From Duganella sp. OV510 (GTDB lineage: Bacteria; Pseudomonadota; Gammaproteobacteria; Burkholderiales; Burkholderiaceae_D): 64,000 bases of DNA. Position numbers and translations under genes: made by a program. Positions within the stretch are counted from its first letter, which is position 1, and the number at the start of each line of letters is the position of its first letter. The notes beneath the pieces are model-generated. The model ran no database searches. It saw only the letters and a program-made list of their open reading frames with translations, and was not told the DNA's origin. The stretch spans positions 124,001 through 188,000 of the forward strand of contig NZ_FNEQ01000008.1 of the NCBI RefSeq assembly GCF_900100205.1, given 5' to 3'. Positions 60,468 to 64,000 of this stretch are shown in pieces.

Positions 60468-61646
60468 ATGATTGATGCCGTCATTGTTTCTACCGCCCGT
60501 ACCGGCCTGGCCAAGTCGTGGAAAGGTGCGTTTAACATGACGCACGGCGCCACACTCGGTGGCCACGTGTTGCAGGCAGCCATCCAGCGCGCCAATCTGG
60601 AAGCGGGCGAAATCGAGGATGTGCTGGTCGGCTGCGCCAACCCTGAAGGTGCCACCGGGGGCAACATCGCGCGCCAGATCGCCATTCGCGGCGGCTGCCC
60701 GGTGACCACGGCCGGCATGACCATCAATCGTTTCTGCTCGTCCGGCTTGCAGACCATTGCCACCGCCGCCCAGCGCGTCATCGCTGGCGAGGGCGATATC
60801 TATGCGGCCGGCGGCGTCGAGTCGATCTCCTGCGTGCAGCAGGAAATGAATATGCATATGTATAAGGAAGTCTGGCTGTCGAAGAACAAGCCGGAAATCT
60901 ATTGGCCTATGCTGCAAACTGCGGAAACCGTGGCCAAGCGCTACAACATCGGCCGCGAGCGCCAGGATGAGTATGGCGTGCAGAGCCAGCAGCGCGCCGC
61001 CGCCGCCCAGGCCGCCGGCCTGTTCGATGCCGAGATCGTGCCGATGACCACGGTGATGGGCGTGGCCGACAAGGCGTCGGGCCAGCTGCTGTCGCGCGAG
61101 GTGACGATTGCCGCCGACGAGGGCATCCGCGCCGATACCACGTATGAGGGCGTGGCGAAGATCCGCAGCGCGATACCCGGCGGCGTCATCAGCGCCGGCA
61201 ATGCCAGCCAGTTCTCCGACGGTGCGTCGATGGCTGTCGTCATGAACGCGCAAACCGCTGCCGCCAAGGGCTTGCAGCCGCTAGGCGTGTTCCGTGGCTT
61301 CGCGGTGGCCGGCTGCGAGCCGGACGAGATGGGCATCGGCCCGGTCTTCGCCGTGCCCAAGCTGCTGAAGAAAACCGGCCTGAAAGTCGAGGACATCGGC
61401 CTGTGGGAGCTGAACGAGGCCTTCGCCGTGCAGGTGCTGTACTGCGCCGACAAGCTGGGCATCCCGATGGATCGCCTGAACGTCAACGGCGGCGCCATCG
61501 CCGTGGGCCACCCTTACGGCGTGTCGGGCGCGCGCCTGGTCGGTCATGCGCTGATCGAGGGCAAGCGCCGTGGCGTCAAATATGTGGTGGTCACCATGTG
61601 TATTGGTGGTGGCCAGGGAGCGGCAGGCCTGTTCGAAGTGGTGTAA
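60468..61646 (+). CDS. Acetyl-CoA C-acyltransferase (thiolase)
   Basis: Thiolase splits 3-ketoacyl-CoA with CoA, the last beta-oxidation step. The 392-residue product has the nucleophile Cys90 (NRFCSSGLQT), His348 (VGHPYGVSG) and Cys378 (CIGGGQGAA). AGGAG lies 6 bases before the ATG at 60468. The acyl-CoA dehydrogenase gene follows after 5 bases, so they form an operon. Confidence 0.96.
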   Translation: MIDAVIVSTARTGLAKSWKGAFNMTHGATLGGHVLQAAIQRANLEAGEIEDVLVGCANPEGATGGNIARQIAIRGGCPVTTAGMTINRFCSSGLQTIATAAQRVIAGEGDIYAAGGVESISCVQQEMNMHMYKEVWLSKNKPEIYWPMLQTAETVAKRYNIGRERQDEYGVQSQQRAAAAQAAGLFDAEIVPMTTVMGVADKASGQLLSREVTIAADEGIRADTTYEGVAKIRSAIPGGVISAGNASQFSDGASMAVVMNAQTAAAKGLQPLGVFRGFAVAGCEPDEMGIGPVFAVPKLLKKTGLKVEDIGLWELNEAFAVQVLYCADKLGIPMDRLNVNGGAIAVGHPYGVSGARLVGHALIEGKRRGVKYVVVTMCIGGGQGAAGLFEVV

Positions 61647-61651
61647 GCACC

Positions 61652-63493
61652 ATGCGCTCGACCATCCTGTCGCGCCGCGACCTGTCTTTCATGCTGTATG
61701 AATGGCTGGACGCGGAGGCCTTGACGCGCCGCGCCCGCTTCGAGGACCACAACCGTGAGACGTTCGATGCGGCGCTGGATACCGCCGAACGGCTGGCCAG
61801 CGAGCTGTTCGCTCCCCACAACAAGAAGGCCGACAGCGACGAGCCGCACGTTGTCGACGGCAAGGTGCAGATCATCCCTGAGGTGAAAACCGCGCTGGAA
61901 GCCTTCTCGCTGGCCGGCCTGATGGCGGCCGGCCAGGATTACGATCGCGGCGGCATGCAGCTGCCGGTGGTGGTCGAGAAGGCGCTGGCAGCGTATTTCA
62001 CCGCTGCCAACGTCAGTACCTCGGCCTACACTTTCTTGACCATGAGCAACGCCAACACCTTGCTCAAATGCGCGACGCCGGAGCAGATTGAAACCTACGT
62101 CAATCCGATGTTGGCCGGGCGCTTCTTCGGCACGATGTGCCTGTCCGAGCCGCAGGCCGGCTCCAGCCTGTCGGACATCACCACCCGCGCGGTGCCGGAC
62201 GGCGACGGCCAGTATCGCCTGACTGGCAACAAGATGTGGATCTCGGGCGGCGAACACGAACTGGCCGAGAACATCATCCACCTGGTGCTGGCCAAGATTC
62301 CCGGCGAAGACGGCAAGCTGATTCCGGGCGTAAAAGGCATCTCGCTGTTCATCGTGCCGAAATACCTGGTCAATGCGGATGGCAGTCTTGGCGCCCGCAA
62401 CGATATCGCGCTGGCCGGCCTGAACCACAAGATGGGCAATCGCGGCACCACCAACTGCCTGCTGAATTTCGGCGAGAACGGCGGCGCCATCGGCTATCTG
62501 GTCGGCAAGCCGCATCACGGCCTCGCCAATATGTTCCACATGATGAACGAGGCACGCATCGGCGTCGGCCTTGGCGCGGCGGTGCTGGGCTACACCGCTT
62601 ATCTGCACGCGCTGGAATATGCGCGCAACCGGCCGCAAGGCCGCCATCCGGCGCAGAAGGACGCGTCGCAGCCGCAGTTGGCGATCATCCAGCACACCGA
62701 TGTGCGGCGCATGCTGCTGGCGCAGAAGGCGTATGTCGAAGGCGGACTCGGGCTGGTGCTGTACAGCGCCCGCCTGGTCGATGAGCAGCACACCGCCGAA
62801 ACGCCGGAAGCGCGCGAACATGCGGGTCGCCTGCTGGATTTCCTGACACCGATTACCAAATCGTGGCCGTCGCAATGGTGTGTCGAAGCCAACAGCCTCG
62901 CGATACAGGTGCATGGTGGTTACGGCTACACGCGCGAGTACAACGTCGAACAGTTTTACCGCGACAATCGCCTGAACGCCATCCACGAAGGCACGCATGG
63001 CATCCACGGCCTGGACCTGCTGGGCCGCAAGGTCGCTTTGCAGGATGGCGCACTGTTCCGCGCCTTCGGCACCGAGTTGCGCAAGACGGTACGCAAGGTG
63101 CGCGGCAGCGTCGGCGCGCCGGATGCGGTGGGGCCGGGCCTGGCCACCATCAGCGTCGAATTGCTGGCGCACGCGGATGCGCTGGAGCAGGCGTGGCAGG
63201 CCGTGGAAGAAGTGACGCAGAAGCTGTATGCTGTCGGCGATTTGAACAAGACGCTGGCCAACGCCAGCCTGTATCTGGAAGTGGTCGGCCATGTCGTCGT
63301 TGCGTGGATCTGGCTGCAGCAGGCGTTGCTGGCGGCGGCCTCGCTGGCCAGCGGCGATACGGATTTCTATCGCGGCAAGCTGCAAGCCTGCCTGTATTTC
63401 TTCCAGTGGGAGTTGCCGAAAGTGGGACCGCAACTGGATCTGCTGGCCAGCATAGACACCACCACGCTCGACATGAAGGATGCGTGGTTCTAA
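61652..63493 (+). CDS. Acyl-CoA dehydrogenase (long form with C-terminal extension)
   Basis: This FAD enzyme makes the first oxidation of acyl-CoA. The 613-residue product has CLSEPQAGSSLSDI for FAD contact, the GGYGYTREY segment, and IHEGTHGIHG with the catalytic glutamate near 450. It also has the C-terminal extra domain (about 470-613) seen in DmdC/FadE-like enzymes. The ATG at 61652 is right after the thiolase stop, with no strong ribosome-binding site. The SDR gene follows after 15 bases. Confidence 0.95.
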   Translation: MRSTILSRRDLSFMLYEWLDAEALTRRARFEDHNRETFDAALDTAERLASELFAPHNKKADSDEPHVVDGKVQIIPEVKTALEAFSLAGLMAAGQDYDRGGMQLPVVVEKALAAYFTAANVSTSAYTFLTMSNANTLLKCATPEQIETYVNPMLAGRFFGTMCLSEPQAGSSLSDITTRAVPDGDGQYRLTGNKMWISGGEHELAENIIHLVLAKIPGEDGKLIPGVKGISLFIVPKYLVNADGSLGARNDIALAGLNHKMGNRGTTNCLLNFGENGGAIGYLVGKPHHGLANMFHMMNEARIGVGLGAAVLGYTAYLHALEYARNRPQGRHPAQKDASQPQLAIIQHTDVRRMLLAQKAYVEGGLGLVLYSARLVDEQHTAETPEAREHAGRLLDFLTPITKSWPSQWCVEANSLAIQVHGGYGYTREYNVEQFYRDNRLNAIHEGTHGIHGLDLLGRKVALQDGALFRAFGTELRKTVRKVRGSVGAPDAVGPGLATISVELLAHADALEQAWQAVEEVTQKLYAVGDLNKTLANASLYLEVVGHVVVAWIWLQQALLAAASLASGDTDFYRGKLQACLYFFQWELPKVGPQLDLLASIDTTTLDMKDAWF

Positions 63494-63508
63494 CAAGGAG
63501 ACAAAACG

Positions 63509-64000
63509 ATGCGTACTACCCAAGAATTGTTTTCGCTGGCCGGCAAGACCGCGCTGGTCACCGGCGGCTCGCGCGGCCTGGGCTTGCAGATGGCGCTGGC
63601 ACTGGGCGAACAGGGCGCCAAGCTTGTGATCTCGGCCCGCAAGCAGGCGGAACTCGATGAGGCCGTCAGCTTCCTGACCCAGCGCGGCATCAGCGCGCAC
63701 GCGGTCTCGGCCGACCTGTCGCAGGACGAGGAAGCCGGCAAGCTGGTCGATGCGGCGCTGGCGCAGCTCGGCCATATCGACATCCTCATCAACAACGCTG
63801 GCGCCAGCTGGGGCTCGCCGGCTGAAGACCATCCGGTCGAAGCCTGGGACAAGGTGATGGACCTGAACATCCGCAGCATCTTCGTGGTGTCGCAACTGGT
63901 CGGCAAGCGCTCGATGATACCGCGCCAGTCCGGCCGCATCATCAACATCGCCTCGATTGCCGGCCTGGCTGGCAACCCGCCTGGCACCATGCAGACCATC
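63509..64000 (+). CDS. Short-chain dehydrogenase/reductase (partial, C-terminus off window)
   Basis: The first 164 residues are visible: the Rossmann glycine motif TGGSRGLG (about 18-25), NNAG near 100 and NIASIAG near 150 carrying the catalytic serine; the YxxxK motif lies beyond the edge. AAGGAG is 8 bases before the ATG at 63509. As the third gene of the thiolase/acyl-CoA dehydrogenase operon it probably acts as a 3-hydroxyacyl-CoA dehydrogenase or 3-ketoacyl reductase; substrate unknown. Confidence 0.93.
   Translation, partial: MRTTQELFSLAGKTALVTGGSRGLGLQMALALGEQGAKLVISARKQAELDEAVSFLTQRGISAHAVSADLSQDEEAGKLVDAALAQLGHIDILINNAGASWGSPAEDHPVEAWDKVMDLNIRSIFVVSQLVGKRSMIPRQSGRIINIASIAGLAGNPPGTMQTI

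Overview
This is a 64 kb stretch of ordinary, GC-rich, gene-dense bacterial chromosome. Gene content and order fit a betaproteobacterium of the Oxalobacteraceae (Massilia, Duganella or Janthinobacterium type). The markers are the run tRNA-Leu, tig, clpP, clpX, lon, hupB, tRNA-Val, two tRNA-Asp, ppiD; the run selO, msrB, yciB, bolA, ppiC; the hpnCDE squalene genes; and a PEP-CTERM protein. The assignment comes from recognised protein families and synteny, not from a database search.

Layout. 1-4500: a cut-off GAF sensor gene, then thrC with moeA and moaD in overlapping order. 4500-7821: a small membrane protein, a flavoprotein, a 47-48 bp tandem repeat, and a DUF2807/DUF1700 pair. 7944-12196: hpnE, hpnD and hpnC on the minus strand, with an EexN-like lipoprotein gene and a coiled-coil membrane protein gene inserted between hpnC and hpnD. 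12187-16453: an RND efflux pair. 16500-25834: the protein quality-control block (trigger factor, ClpP, ClpX, Lon, PpiD) with HU and four tRNA genes. 25854-29880: mnmH, an arylesterase divergent from a YbbA-like ATPase, a 60 bp palindrome, and the bifunctional NAD(P)HX repair enzyme. 29977-35755: a fused 5-oxoprolinase/hydantoinase, an HTH plus Clp-N gene pair with an unusual promoter, a 46-residue membrane protein and a TraB/GumN protein. 35758-46973: a response regulator with TPR repeats, purL, an AlkD-like gene, two tandem PpiC-type isomerases, bolA, yciB, msrB and selO. 47258-54290: a membrane chemoreceptor, a DUF4197 protein, and a minus-strand chemosensory operon (triple-CheW protein, cheD, cheR, soluble PAS chemoreceptor). 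54583-64000: fatty-acid beta-oxidation genes (fadB/J type, thiolase, acyl-CoA dehydrogenase, SDR), a PEP-CTERM protein, a RAYT transposase element and an MHS-type transporter.

How parts work together. The 16.6-25.8 kb block supplies chaperone, protease and periplasmic folding functions and has several promoter/hairpin/terminator leaders that may encode small RNAs or attenuators. The two beta-oxidation promoters share a 12 bp motif (ACGAYCGTTCTA), which suggests one regulator. The chemosensory operon has receptor, methyltransferase, deamidase and scaffold but no CheA or CheB here, so it must plug into a kinase encoded elsewhere.

The items most worth a second look are: the HTH/Clp-N pair, whose promoter lies inside two matching palindromes and predicts a leaderless mRNA; the RAYT transposase with matching inverted ends plus a solitary REPIN-like palindrome 29 kb away, both placed between convergent genes; the 1 kb insertion that splits hpnCDE; and selO, whose conserved N-terminus has no standard start codon.
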